From NCBI RefSeq assembly GCF_031455095.1, contig NZ_JAVDSB010000009.1:212739-276738 (forward strand): a stretch of 64,000 bases of DNA. The letters run 5' to 3'. The DNA comes from Paenibacillus_E qinlingensis_A (GTDB lineage Bacteria > Bacillota > Bacilli > Paenibacillales > NBRC-103111). This document shows, piece after piece, positions 35,184-44,575 of the stretch. A program made the position numbers and the translations under genes. Position 1 is the stretch's first letter; each line of letters begins with the position of its first letter. Under the pieces are notes generated by a model. The model was given only the letters and a program-made list of their open reading frames with translations. It was not told the DNA's origin and did no database searches.

Positions 35184-36047
35184 CTAACGGACGTACCACT
35201 CACCAGACACCCAATCCGTCGATTTCCACTTCAGCACATCAGGATTAGCCAGGTGCATAATTTCCTTCAGGAAATCGAGTTGCTCCAGATCACTCATCGG
35301 CTCGAAGTTTTTCGCTATCGCTAGGTTCTGCTCGAGTTGTTCCATAGACTCCATACCTACGATGGCTGTAGAAATCGGCAATGACAATGTGTAGCGTAAA
35401 GCTTTCTCATACCAAGGTGCCAGTCTTCCCAGCGCCATGACTTTCATGCCGATGACCGCAATTCCCTTCTCATTGGCTTTTGGAAGAAACTCATGAGCGA
35501 AGCTATAGACAAGGTGATCAGCGGCTGAGAGCGCGACAAGTGCGCTATCGAACGGATAGCGGTCAATCGCTTCCAACTGAACTTGTGGATTCGTATGACC
35601 ACTGATCGAGATATGCTTGATCATGCCTTGTTCCTTCGCTTGGATCAAGGCTTCAAGTGCGCCTCCCTTGGCAAAGCATTGCTCCAGCTCTTCCATTTTC
35701 ATAATGTTATGTAGACGCCACTCCTCGACGTGATCCGTCTGCAGACGTTTCAAGCTGTCTTCAAGAAGTCGCAAAGAACCGTCCCGTGTTCGGTCATTGG
35801 TCTTGGTTGCAATCCATACCTCGTCCCTGCGCTTATGCAGGGCTAGTGCTTTACCTAACCGTTCTTCGGATTGCCCTTTCGAATAGCTAGGTGCTGTGTC
35901 GTAGTAAGTAATTCCTTCATCGATTGCACGATTCACGATTTGAATCGCTTGTTCCTCTGTACAGTTATGTTCATCTACAATGCGTTGGGCGCCAAAGCTT
36001 AATAAGGGGACATGGGCTCCCGTCGAACCAAAAGGTCTTTTCTCCAA
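35184..36047 (-). CDS. Aldo/keto reductase
   Basis: A TIM-barrel NADPH-dependent oxidoreductase of about 287 residues. Catalytic positions are Asp in TYYDTAPSYS, Tyr in the same segment, Lys in WIATKTND and His in WRLHNI; the late IVGMESMEQLEQNL is the cofactor-binding end. The substrate is unknown. The frame opens at 36125, and ATG 36056 stands 1 base from AGGAGG; TTG 36047 has 10 bases of spacing and gives MEKRPFGSTG, a usual family start, so it is preferred. Confidence 0.88.
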   Translation of the reverse strand: MEKRPFGSTGAHVPLLSFGAQRIVDEHNCTEEQAIQIVNRAIDEGITYYDTAPSYSKGQSEERLGKALALHKRRDEVWIATKTNDRTRDGSLRLLEDSLKRLQTDHVEEWRLHNIMKMEELEQCFAKGGALEALIQAKEQGMIKHISISGHTNPQVQLEAIDRYPFDSALVALSAADHLVYSFAHEFLPKANEKGIAVIGMKVMALGRLAPWYEKALRYTLSLPISTAIVGMESMEQLEQNLAIAKNFEPMSDLEQLDFLKEIMHLANPDVLKWKSTDWVSGEWYVR

Positions 36048-36288
36048 TCCAATCATTCCTCCTACACTGGGATGCTGAAGTTGTACGAATCTATCGTTCC
36101 CAAAATGAATACCAAGACATACCAATTTTACTACACTTGTGTAGATTTACATAAGAGAGCGAAACAAGCAGGAATCCAAGGGATCCTCATCTAACTTAAA
36201 TAAGACAGAATGTTCGTCAAGATTCGACCCAAATAGATCGAATTTATGAACGAGTGGGTCTTTAGACCTATCATTTTACGAAAAAGGA

Positions 36289-36317
36289 TTGTGGTAATTC
36301 GCAATAAAACTTATTAT
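36289..36317 (+). promoter_or_regulatory. Candidate motAB promoter
   Basis: TTGTGG (36289-36294), 17 bases, TATTAT (36312-36317), about 100 bases before motA. No SigD-type TAAA/GCCGATAT element was found, although motAB is often SigD-controlled in Bacillus. Confidence 0.4.
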
Positions 36318-36415
36318 GAAGGTATACCGTCATTTTTTGTCGAAATTTTGGTAATTCAGGTTGAAATACATAGATGGAATGACATAAAATCAAATACTTA
36401 AAGAGGTGCATGAAG

Positions 36416-37213
36416 ATGGAGAAATCATCAATTATTGGTATTGTGTTGGCTGCAATATCTATTGGCTTGGGTATGGTATTAAAAGGTGCAAGTCTTGCTG
36501 CTTTATTGAATCCTGCGGCTGCTTTAATCATTTTCGGAGGAACAGCTTCTGCGCTGTTCATAGCCTTCTCACTGGATGAGATCAAGAAAATCCCGGCATT
36601 ATTAAAGATCATTTTTACAGAACAGAAGTTAATGCCAAAAAAGGAACTGATCGAGACGTTCATTAACTGGGTGAGCATTACGCGTCGGGAGGGATTACTT
36701 TCTCTGGAGAAACAGGCCGAGGAGCTCTCTGATCCTTTTATGAAAAGTGGTATGCGACTGATTATCGATGGGAATGACCCTGACTTTGTGCGTGATGTAC
36801 TTCTAGAAGATATTGCTGAGATGGAAGTGAGACATAAAAAATTTGCGAGCATTTTTACACAAGCAGGTACTTATGCGCCTACATTAGGGGTACTTGGTGC
36901 CGTTGTTGGACTTATTGCTGCTCTTGGTAACTTAAGTGAAATTGAGAAATTAGGACACTTGATCTCGGCGGCGTTCGTTGCTACCATGTTTGGTATTTTC
37001 TTAGGTTATGTTGTGTTCCACCCCTTTGCAAACAAACTGAAGCAGAAGTCCAAGAAAGAGGTGGAAATCAAACTTATGGTGGTTGAGGGCTTGCTTTCTA
37101 TTCAATCTGGCGTTTCCGCGAATTCAGTGAAGCAAAAAATGATGATTTTCGTTCCGAATAAAGACCGCGAGGACTATGAAGAAGGCACGAAGGAGGGGTC
37201 ATCTGGACAGTGA
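36416..37213 (+). CDS. motA: Flagellar motor stator protein MotA
   Basis: A 265-residue inner membrane protein with four transmembrane segments that forms the proton or sodium channel of the flagellar stator with MotB. Characteristic segments are IGIVLAAISIGLGMVLKG at the start, a cytoplasmic loop RREGLLSLEKQAEE (torque contacts), and AGTYAPTLGVLGAVVGLIAAL with YVVFHPFANKLKQKSK near the end. ATG 36416 follows AAGAGGTG with 7 bases of spacing; the ATG at 36410 is too close. Confidence 0.96.
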   Translation: MEKSSIIGIVLAAISIGLGMVLKGASLAALLNPAAALIIFGGTASALFIAFSLDEIKKIPALLKIIFTEQKLMPKKELIETFINWVSITRREGLLSLEKQAEELSDPFMKSGMRLIIDGNDPDFVRDVLLEDIAEMEVRHKKFASIFTQAGTYAPTLGVLGAVVGLIAALGNLSEIEKLGHLISAAFVATMFGIFLGYVVFHPFANKLKQKSKKEVEIKLMVVEGLLSIQSGVSANSVKQKMMIFVPNKDREDYEEGTKEGSSGQ

Positions 37214-38016
37214 GTAAAAAAAAGAAGCACGATGATCATGAGGAACATATCGATGAAACCTGGCTCATTCCCTATGCGGACTTATTAACTTTATTACTTG
37301 CCCTTTTTATTATCCTATTTGCTTCAACACAAGTGGATCAGAAGAAATATGACGCGATCATGCGTTCATTAAACAGTGCCTTTAACGGGGGGGAAGCGCC
37401 CTTCGCGATGTCAAACTTAATTCCTATTGATAATCCTGCAAATTCTCCGAAAAATGATAATAAGAGCCAGAATCCACCTGCAAATGAAGAGAGTAAAACC
37501 GAAAGTCAACTAGCTGCTAAACTCCAGAAAGAAGAGAAGGATCTCAAAGAATTAAAAGAAAGTATGGATGCTTTCATTAAAGAAAACAAGATGAGTGAGC
37601 AGCTAACGACGAAGCTGGATAATGAGAAGCTCACGATTACGATTAGTGATAAGGCTTTGTTCGATTCCGGTTCTGCGACGATTAAGCAAGAGTCTCAAAA
37701 GCTGGCGACGTCCATGTCGAATCTGTTGGGAGAATACCCTGGCTATCAGGTAGAGGTGGCTGGACACACGGATAATATTCCTATTCACCGGGCAGATTTT
37801 GAAACGAATTGGGATTTAAGTGCCAAGCGTGCTGTGAACTTTATGAAAATATTACTCGTTAACACGAAGATTCAGCCTGCGTCTTATTCCTCAGTAGGTT
37901 ATGGCGAGTACCGTCCGATTGCTGACAACGCGACAACCGATGGCCGGGCTAAGAACCGTCGAGTGGAAGTAAGCATTCTGCGTAACATCAAAGCAACCGA
38001 TGAGATAGCGAAATAA
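37210..38016 (+). CDS. motB: Flagellar motor stator protein MotB
   Basis: A 268-residue partner of MotA. After a basic cytoplasmic start it has one transmembrane helix with the ion-carrying Asp in WLIPYADLLTLLLALFIILF, a plug/linker region of low complexity, and a C-terminal OmpA-like peptidoglycan-binding domain (VEVAGHTDNIPI, SAKRAVNFMKILL, GRAKNRRVEVSIL). GTG 37210 overlaps the motA stop, coupling the pair. A terminator follows. Confidence 0.96.
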   Translation: MSKKKKHDDHEEHIDETWLIPYADLLTLLLALFIILFASTQVDQKKYDAIMRSLNSAFNGGEAPFAMSNLIPIDNPANSPKNDNKSQNPPANEESKTESQLAAKLQKEEKDLKELKESMDAFIKENKMSEQLTTKLDNEKLTITISDKALFDSGSATIKQESQKLATSMSNLLGEYPGYQVEVAGHTDNIPIHRADFETNWDLSAKRAVNFMKILLVNTKIQPASYSSVGYGEYRPIADNATTDGRAKNRRVEVSILRNIKATDEIAK

Positions 38017-38044
38017 AGCGATCCTGCGTACATATTGAGTAAAC

Positions 38045-38079
38045 AAAAAGCCGAAATCCCATAGGGACTTCGGCTTTTT
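38045..38079. terminator. Bidirectional terminator after motB
   Basis: AAAAAGCCGAAATCCC / GGGACTTCGGCTTTTT with a 3-base loop, between convergent motB and the chemoreceptor gene. Confidence 0.9.
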
Positions 38080-38088
38080 GGTATCAAG

Positions 38089-39978
38089 TTATTTGATGCC
38101 GCTCAGTTCTTTCTTGGTTTGTAGCGAATCAGTAAGCTGTTCAAATACAGGCTCTCTATGTAGTTCTTCTTCGATCGCAACAATTTGTTCCACGATTTGT
38201 TCCACGATACGTCCGTCATCGCTAGGGATAACAATGGACTCATCCATAGCAGTGACTTCCACAATTTGAAATTTACTAATTTCTGCAAAAAGCTGCTGAG
38301 CCAACTCCAGTATATCATCCGATTCTTCGGCGATACGACGAATCGAAGCGTCCTGTTGAATGCTGGTAGAGTTTACTTCTTCTACGCCTGCTGCTGTCTC
38401 CTGCGCAATAGCGGCAACGAACTGGACGGAATCGACCAGGTGATCGTTTTTGGATTGGGCTTGTTCGATTTTCTGATGGATCTGCACGATCTGCTCACGG
38501 ATGACTAGCGTCGATTGCTCAATTCTGCTGAAGGAGCCGAAGGTTTCCTCCACATGGCTGCTTTGCGTTAACGCAGATTCCCGCGCATCGACAAGCGAAA
38601 GCTGCAGCTCTTGGATCTGCCCCTGCAGCGTCCCAATGATGCCACTGATCGTCTTCGACGATCCGTTCGTTTGCAGGGACAGCTCGCGCACTTCGTCCGC
38701 GATCACGGAGAAGCCGCGGCCATGCGCGCCGGCCCTAGCCGCTTCGATCGCGGCATTCAACGCTAGGACATTCGTCTGCGTTGAAATATCCATAATCGAG
38801 CGCACGATGGCGCCGATCTGTTTCGAGCTGGCGCTTAGCGTCTGCATCGCCGCATCCACCTTCTGCAGCAGGAGCTGCGACTGTGCAGTCGATGCTTTCA
38901 GCGCCTGCACGGATGCGGTGCCCTGCTGCGCATCTACCGCAGCTTCGTCGCTGCTGCGTTTCATTTCATGCGTATACGCGCTGATATCGCGTATCTCATC
39001 TTCCAGCTCGGCAATAAGCAGCGAGCTTCTCTCGGTTTTCATGGCTTGTTCATCCGCGCCAGTAGAAATCTCATGAATCGCTTTGAGAATATCCGTATTT
39101 GCGGAAGCTGTCATCTGGGAGAAGCGATGAAATTCATGCGAATGGGCAGATAACGAAGAAGCGATGCCTTTTGTTGCTCCTAACATGAGCCTAACCTGTT
39201 TAATCATCTGATCAAAGCTATTACTTAATTGTCCTAACTCATCTTTAGCTGAGGAATTAATGGTGTGAGTTAAATCACCGGATGCAATGCGAGCGACTGC
39301 TTTTTGCAAAGCCGAGATCGGACGTGTGAACGACGTGATAATGAGAAATGCAATCAGCATAGTCAGGAAAAAGACAACGCCCGAAGCTGCTAACATAATC
39401 GTGCGGCTATCATTAAGTGCCTTGGACGAGCTGGCAATTGCTTGCGCTGCGCCGTCCGCATAAGTGATATAAAACTTATCGACTAACCCGAAGATATTAT
39501 CTTTCAGCTCTTGCGATTCATTGTATAGATACAACAGGTTAATATCGAGATCAGTTGGTTTCATAGTGGTATCCTGAACCATTTTGGCTGCAGTATCAAA
39601 ATTGTTTATGTAATCTACGGAGGCTTGAATTAACTGACTTCGCCACTTCTGCTGATCAGCGGTGCTGGCGGTGTCGCCAATTTTTTGAATAGCATCATTG
39701 TAAGGCTTGCGTTTACTATTGTACTTCTCAATAAATTCCGGTTTCTTCGATATTTCAAGTCCAGAAGCAATGATGTTCATCTCTTGAACCAAATTCTTAA
39801 GCTCCAATGCCATGACTTTAAGATCAACTTTATCATTCTGCTCGATCATATGCTGCTTAATTTGCGTCACCTGATGAAGATTGAATAGGGCAATAGCTAA
39901 GAAAATGAGTAATACGCCGCTGAAGCTTGTGATCAATTTTGCCCGCATGGAGAAGTTGGCTAACATCAATCGAACCAT
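38089..39978 (-). CDS. Methyl-accepting chemotaxis protein
   Basis: A 629-residue chemoreceptor. One transmembrane helix near residues 13-33, an extracytoplasmic four-helix-bundle sensing domain to about residue 190, a second transmembrane helix (MLAASGVVFFLTMLIAFLII), a HAMP domain (about 215-270) and a long cytoplasmic coiled coil with the hairpin tip AARAGAHGRGFSVIADEVRE that contacts CheW/CheA. A C-terminal acidic tail with repeats of IVEQIVEQIV lies beyond. TAGGAGG precedes the start. Ligand unknown; its neighbours motAB fit a motility role. Confidence 0.95.
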   Translation of the reverse strand: MVRLMLANFSMRAKLITSFSGVLLIFLAIALFNLHQVTQIKQHMIEQNDKVDLKVMALELKNLVQEMNIIASGLEISKKPEFIEKYNSKRKPYNDAIQKIGDTASTADQQKWRSQLIQASVDYINNFDTAAKMVQDTTMKPTDLDINLLYLYNESQELKDNIFGLVDKFYITYADGAAQAIASSSKALNDSRTIMLAASGVVFFLTMLIAFLIITSFTRPISALQKAVARIASGDLTHTINSSAKDELGQLSNSFDQMIKQVRLMLGATKGIASSLSAHSHEFHRFSQMTASANTDILKAIHEISTGADEQAMKTERSSLLIAELEDEIRDISAYTHEMKRSSDEAAVDAQQGTASVQALKASTAQSQLLLQKVDAAMQTLSASSKQIGAIVRSIMDISTQTNVLALNAAIEAARAGAHGRGFSVIADEVRELSLQTNGSSKTISGIIGTLQGQIQELQLSLVDARESALTQSSHVEETFGSFSRIEQSTLVIREQIVQIHQKIEQAQSKNDHLVDSVQFVAAIAQETAAGVEEVNSTSIQQDASIRRIAEESDDILELAQQLFAEISKFQIVEVTAMDESIVIPSDDGRIVEQIVEQIVAIEEELHREPVFEQLTDSLQTKKELSGIK

Positions 39979-40095
39979 ATGTATACCTCCTATAAATAGA
40001 CAAGCTTAGACAATATACGTCTAATTACTTATTAATATAGGGGGCTTCTATTAACTAAAGCGTCGAAATATGTAAACCATTTGTAAATTAAAAGT

Positions 40096-40134
40096 TTTAC
40101 ATTACGTTTACGTTTCACGGGTTTGTAATTTACA
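40096..40134 (+). promoter_or_regulatory. Pho box upstream of pstS
   Basis: TTTACA (40096), TTTACG (40107), a degenerate CGGGTT (40118) and TTTACA (40129) are spaced exactly 11 bases apart, as in PhoP-binding sites of Bacillus (TTNACA-type repeats with 5-base gaps). A -10-like TACCAT follows near 40145. Confidence 0.75.
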
Positions 40135-40237
40135 TTCGCTTGTTACCATATGGAAGTAAGGTCGTTCAACACACAGGAAGATGGGGATCGAGCTTAACCA
40201 AATCCAGCACATACATTCAAAGGAGGACATGTTAACT

Positions 40238-41158
40238 ATGTTTAACTTCATGTCGAAAAAAGGAATTACATTTACACTATCCGCGGTATTAATGATGGGG
40301 ACTTTGGTTGGTTGCGGCGCAAAAACAGAGACAAACAATGCAGCGGCAACAACAGCACCAACAACAGCAGCAACTGCTTCAGCAAAACCGAGCGAAACAC
40401 CAAAAACAGATTTGAGCGGTACAGTAACAGCTTCTGGTTCCAGCGCACTTCTTCCATTGGTTAAACAAGCAGCAACAGAGTTCATGGAAAAGAATCCTAA
40501 AGTAACTATTAACGTTACGGCTGGTGGTTCAGGTACAGGAATTAAAAACGTAGCTGACGGAACTTCCGACATCGGTAACTCCGACGTTGAGCCTGCTGCA
40601 GAATATAAAGATAAAGGTCTTGTTGATCACCAAGTAGCAATCGCGCCTTTCGCACTAATCGTTAACAAAGACGTTAAAGTAGATAGCCTAACTAAAGCAC
40701 AAGCTGCTGATATTTACATGGGTAAAATTACGAACTGGAAAGAAGTTGGCGGCAATGACGCGAAAATCGTTCTTGTTCACCGTCCAGATAGCTCAGGTTC
40801 CCGTACACTAGTTAAACAAATTATTTTGGATAACAAAGATTTCACAAAAGACGGTATTACACAAGAGAACAGTGGAGCTATGAAAACAGCGGTTGTTGGT
40901 CAATCCGGTTCCATTGGTTACGTGGATACACCTTACATCGATGACACTGTAAAAGCGTTGAAACTTGATGGCGTAGCTTTCACAGAAGATAACATCAAAA
41001 ACGGCACTTACAAATTGTTCGGTGTTGAGCACATGTACACAAAAGGTGAAGCAAAAGGTGCTGCTAAAGCATTTATCGACTACATCTCCAGCAAAGAGTT
41101 CCAAGCTAAACAAGTTCGTGAGTTAAAGTTCTTACCAGCTGATTTGTTGAAAAAATAA
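40238..41158 (+). CDS. pstS: Phosphate-binding lipoprotein PstS
   Basis: A 306-residue phosphate ABC transporter binding protein. A lipoprotein signal ends in LMMGTLVGC, after which a Thr/Ala-rich linker leads to the binding domain: TASGSSALLPLVKQA, GGSGTGIKNVADGTSDIGNSD and VHRPDSSGSRT are the phosphate-binding loops. ATG 40238 has AAGGAGG 11 bases upstream; ATG 40229 is only 2 bases away and 40181 is upstream of the ribosome-binding site. A terminator and an 830-base gap separate it from the rest of the pst genes. Confidence 0.96.
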   Translation: MFNFMSKKGITFTLSAVLMMGTLVGCGAKTETNNAAATTAPTTAATASAKPSETPKTDLSGTVTASGSSALLPLVKQAATEFMEKNPKVTINVTAGGSGTGIKNVADGTSDIGNSDVEPAAEYKDKGLVDHQVAIAPFALIVNKDVKVDSLTKAQAADIYMGKITNWKEVGGNDAKIVLVHRPDSSGSRTLVKQIILDNKDFTKDGITQENSGAMKTAVVGQSGSIGYVDTPYIDDTVKALKLDGVAFTEDNIKNGTYKLFGVEHMYTKGEAKGAAKAFIDYISSKEFQAKQVRELKFLPADLLKK

Positions 41159-41168
41159 GGATTAGACG

Positions 41169-41204
41169 AAGAGCGACTGCATAATGATGCAGCGCTCTTT
41201 TTTT
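41169..41204 (+). terminator. Terminator after pstS
   Basis: AAGAGCG-ACT-GCAT / ATGC-AG-CGCTCTT stem with a long T-run. It would let pstS be made in excess over pstCAB. Confidence 0.88.
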
Positions 41205-41266
41205 GTTCGGGGAGTTGGGCTCTGCGCTGTAGGCGTTGTTAGTTCGGCAAGATGTGGTGGGGACGG

Positions 41267-41680
41267 GAGATACTCGAATTTATCGAGTAACAGCACGCAG
41301 AAGAGCTGCTAGAGCCCCGAGATACACGAAAAATTCGAGTGACAGCTCGCAGAAGAGCTGCTTGAGCACCGAGATACACGAAAAATTCGAGTAACAGCTC
41401 ACCCAAGCGCTGCAAGAGCACCGAGATACACGAAAAATTCGAGTAACAGCTCTCCCAAGAGCTGCTAGAGCACTGAGATACACGAAAAATTCGAGTAACA
41501 GCTCACCTAAGCGCTGCTAGAACCCCGAGATACACGAAAAATTCGAGTAACAGCTCACCCAAGAGCTGCTAGAGCCCCGAGATACACGAAAAATTCGAGT
41601 AACAGCACGCCAAGTGCTGCTAGAGCCCCGGAATACACGAAAAATTCGATTAACAGCTCACCCAAGCCTGCTAGATCCCC
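41267..41680. repeat. 52-bp tandem repeat array, eight units
   Basis: Units begin at 41267, 41319, 41371, 41423, 41475, 41527, 41579 and 41630, a period of exactly 52 bases except for the last (51). Each has GAGATACACGAAAAATTCGA, then GTAACAGCTC, a 5-6 base loop and AGAGCTGCT. The CAGCTC / GAGCTG arms form a stem; unit 7 has CAGCAC / GTGCTG, a compensated change. Frames through it have no family likeness, and 52 is not a multiple of three, so it is non-coding. From 41681 to 41890 nothing else is recognised. Confidence 0.85.
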
Positions 41681-41892
41681 TCCAGCACCCAATAGTCCGA
41701 AATTACCGAATTAATCGCACCGTACGCATCATCAATCCCTGTTTAGTCATACTCTGCCCAACTAAATCGCCCGAAACATCCTCCATCATCAGAAAATGGC
41801 TAAATAGTTCGGCGGAACCTGACTAATGGTCCTATTTTAGCGGGAATCCTCGGTTTAATTAGGCTAAATCGGACTAAAGCAAACTCAAAACT

Positions 41893-41949
41893 TTTACATT
41901 CCCTTAACAATTCATTTACGATCCAATGACATTCATATTCTATGATAAT
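41893..41949 (+). promoter_or_regulatory. Pho box and promoter of pstCAB-phoU
   Basis: TTTACA (41893), TTAACA (41904) and TTTACG (41915), each 11 bases apart, with a weaker ATGACA at 41926; TATGAT (41941) or GATAAT (41944) is the -10. This gives pstCAB-phoU a PhoP-type promoter separate from that of pstS. Confidence 0.75.
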
Positions 41950-41988
41950 AGTAAGTCCTGTGTATTGTAGAGAAAGGGGAATCACGAA

Positions 41989-42927
41989 GTGAATTCCATA
42001 GTAGATCAACTAACCAGCGCCAAAGCGGATGGAAAGAATCGTCCAGTCATCACCAAATGGACCCAAAGACAGCATAGACAAGATAAGATAATGAGATGGT
42101 TGTTTGTAGGTAGTGCTGCTTTAGTGTCTGCCATCATTTTCTCTATTATTATTTTCGTAGGGATGCAAGGCATCAAGACCTTCCAAGGTGTAAGTCCGAT
42201 AGAATTTTTCTTCTCAACAGATTGGACACCTGGCTCAAATAAATTTGGAGCATTTCCATTCCTGTACAGCACATTGTTAATGACATTAGTAGCGGTGGTC
42301 ATATCCGTTCCTCTGGCCTTATCTGGCGCTTTGTTCATGGCCAAAATCGCTCCGAAATGGATGCGTGAGATCATGCGACCAGCAACCGATTTGTTCGTGG
42401 GCATTCCGTCAGTTGTTTACGGTTTGATCGGGATGACGGTCATTGTACCTGCCTTAGGTAAAATAACAGGAGGCATCGGCTACGGTATTTTACCCGCGGC
42501 AATCATCCTAGCAATTATGATCCTGCCTACTATTCTGTCCATTTCGGAAGATGCCATTCGAGCACTTCCCGGTCGTTTGGAAGAAGCTTCCCTAGCATTA
42601 GGAGCAACGCGGTGGCAAACGATGTGGCGTGTACTCTTGCCAGCTGCGAGACCTGGTATTCTTACCGCAATCATCCTAGGGATGGGACGCGCGATTGGTG
42701 AAACCATGGCGGTATTCATGGTCATCGGTAACTCTCCTCAGATGCCCAAATCGCTTCTCGACTCAACAACCGTGTTAACAACAGCAATCGTCAAAGATAT
42801 GGGGAATACCAATTACGGTTCAACATGGAACAATGCGCTTTATCTGATGGCTCTGCTGCTCCTTGTCATCTCCTTATCCCTCATTCTCATCATTCGAATT
42901 GTAGCTAAGAGGAGTGAACTCAAATGA
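41989..42927 (+). CDS. pstC: Phosphate ABC transporter permease PstC
   Basis: A 312-residue inner membrane permease with six transmembrane helices; the EAA loop is LEEASLALGATRWQTMWRVLLPAARPGILT. The N-terminus has a soluble stretch of about 30 residues. GTG start at 41989 with AAAGGGG upstream. Its stop overlaps the pstA start (ATGA). Confidence 0.95.
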   Translation: MNSIVDQLTSAKADGKNRPVITKWTQRQHRQDKIMRWLFVGSAALVSAIIFSIIIFVGMQGIKTFQGVSPIEFFFSTDWTPGSNKFGAFPFLYSTLLMTLVAVVISVPLALSGALFMAKIAPKWMREIMRPATDLFVGIPSVVYGLIGMTVIVPALGKITGGIGYGILPAAIILAIMILPTILSISEDAIRALPGRLEEASLALGATRWQTMWRVLLPAARPGILTAIILGMGRAIGETMAVFMVIGNSPQMPKSLLDSTTVLTTAIVKDMGNTNYGSTWNNALYLMALLLLVISLSLILIIRIVAKRSELK

Positions 42928-43781
42928 CAAGTAAAACAACAGACCGCATCGCAACCGTCTATTTCTGGACATCAGGCATCGTCATTATCGGTATTCTGGC
43001 ATGGTTCCTGATTCGCATATTAGGCGATGGCATCCCGCACTTATCCTGGCATTTTATCTTCGGAAAGCCAGAAGAAATTAAAGCGGGCGGGGGAGTAGGA
43101 CCACAGTTGTTCAACTCGTTTTATGTGTTGTTCCTTTCACTCGTAATCTCGATTCCGATCGGTTTATTTTCAGGCATATATCTAGCCATCTACGCACAAA
43201 AGAATTGGTTCACGGACCTTGTCCGAATCTCTGTTGAGGCCCTTTCTTCTGTTCCTTCTATCGTGTTTGGACTTTTCGGTTTTCTGTTATTCGCAAATTT
43301 ACTAGGGCTTAAATTTTCAATATTGGGCGGCGCGGCCACGGTCGCACTTCTGAATTTACCCGTTATGGTACGGGTTACGGAGGAAGCGATTCGAACAGTG
43401 CCGGATTCCTACTGGGAAGCAAGCTTGGCCCTCGGCTCAACCAAATGGCAGGCGATACGCAAGGTGCTCATCCCAGCCGCTCTACCTAGCTTGATAACGG
43501 GTATTACACTTATCGCAGGGCGTGCACTTGGTGAGTCAGCAATCCTAATCTATACAGCAGGTTTATCCGTTTCTAGATTCTTTCCAGATTTCAATCCTCT
43601 CAAAATGGGAGAAACGCTCTCCGTTCATCTTTGGTACATTGGTGCGGAATCACTCGTTCCTGATGCCAAGCAAATCGCTAGTGGCAGTGCGGCACTCCTA
43701 CTAATCGTTGTGCTCATCTTCAATCTGCTGGTTTCAATACCAAGTCGAATCTTACAAAAAAGACTTTCCGGGGGGAAATAA
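42924..43781 (+). CDS. pstA: Phosphate ABC transporter permease PstA
   Basis: A 285-residue second permease subunit, with EAA loop YWEASLALGSTKWQAIRKVLIPAALPSLITG and the GGGVGPQLFNSFY segment. Translation is coupled to pstC by the ATGA overlap, and pstB follows 3 bases after the stop. Confidence 0.95.
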   Translation: MTSKTTDRIATVYFWTSGIVIIGILAWFLIRILGDGIPHLSWHFIFGKPEEIKAGGGVGPQLFNSFYVLFLSLVISIPIGLFSGIYLAIYAQKNWFTDLVRISVEALSSVPSIVFGLFGFLLFANLLGLKFSILGGAATVALLNLPVMVRVTEEAIRTVPDSYWEASLALGSTKWQAIRKVLIPAALPSLITGITLIAGRALGESAILIYTAGLSVSRFFPDFNPLKMGETLSVHLWYIGAESLVPDAKQIASGSAALLLIVVLIFNLLVSIPSRILQKRLSGGK

Positions 43782-43784
43782 CAC

Positions 43785-44552
43785 ATGGCTATCGCGACGA
43801 AGTATAAGATTAGAGCAGAGAAACTAAATTTATTTTATGGTGAAAATCAAGCTCTTCATAATATCGATCTGAATATCGAAACGGGATCTATTTCCGCACT
43901 GATCGGCCCTTCGGGCTGTGGGAAATCAACGTTCCTGCGCACCTTGAACCGAATGAATGACCTTATTGATAGCGTGCGAATCACAGGCAACGTAGCTGTG
44001 GACGGCCATAATATTTATGGCGCCGAATCCGATGTCGTTTCACTGCGCAAGCGTGTAGGCATGGTATTTCAACGTCCCAACCCGTTCCCAATGAGCATTT
44101 ACGATAACATCGCGTATGGTCCGCGGATTCATGGCACGAAGAAAAAAGCAGTTCTGGATGAAATTGTAGAACGCAGCCTCGTACAAGCCGCACTTTGGGA
44201 CGAAGTTAAGGATCGATTGAACAAATCCGCGATGGGATTATCCGGTGGACAACAGCAGCGTCTATGTATTGCACGTCTACTGGCGGTAGAACCTGATGTG
44301 CTGCTCATGGATGAGCCGACGTCAGCCTTGGATCCAATTTCAACATTGAAGGTAGAAGAGCTTACACAAACCTTAAAAGAGAAGTATACGATCATCATCG
44401 TGACACACAACATGCAGCAAGCAGCGAGAATCTCTGATATGACCTCCTTCTTCCTTAACGGTTATTTAGTTGAGACAGACCAAACCGATAAGATCTTCAC
44501 GAATCCGAATGACCAACGTACTGAAGATTACATTACAGGGCGATTCGGATAA
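43785..44552 (+). CDS. pstB: Phosphate ABC transporter ATPase PstB
   Basis: A 255-residue ABC ATPase: Walker A GPSGCGKST, Q-loop VGMVFQRPNPFPMSIYDN (diagnostic of PstB), signature LSGGQQQR, Walker B VLLMDEPTSALD and the switch His in IVTHNMQQA. It drives import of phosphate through PstCA. Confidence 0.97.
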   Translation: MAIATKYKIRAEKLNLFYGENQALHNIDLNIETGSISALIGPSGCGKSTFLRTLNRMNDLIDSVRITGNVAVDGHNIYGAESDVVSLRKRVGMVFQRPNPFPMSIYDNIAYGPRIHGTKKKAVLDEIVERSLVQAALWDEVKDRLNKSAMGLSGGQQQRLCIARLLAVEPDVLLMDEPTSALDPISTLKVEELTQTLKEKYTIIIVTHNMQQAARISDMTSFFLNGYLVETDQTDKIFTNPNDQRTEDYITGRFG

Positions 44553-44575
44553 ATCACATAGAGGGAGCGATAGAC

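Noticed and set aside
36126..36409. SigD promoter for motAB
   Set aside because: No TAAA-N15-GCCGATAT-like sequence could be found; only a SigA-type candidate is visible.
41239..41483. Open frames encoding LGALAALLRAVTR-like repeats within the 52-bp array
   Set aside because: They are translations of a 52-bp repeat whose period is not a multiple of three; no ribosome-binding site and no family likeness.
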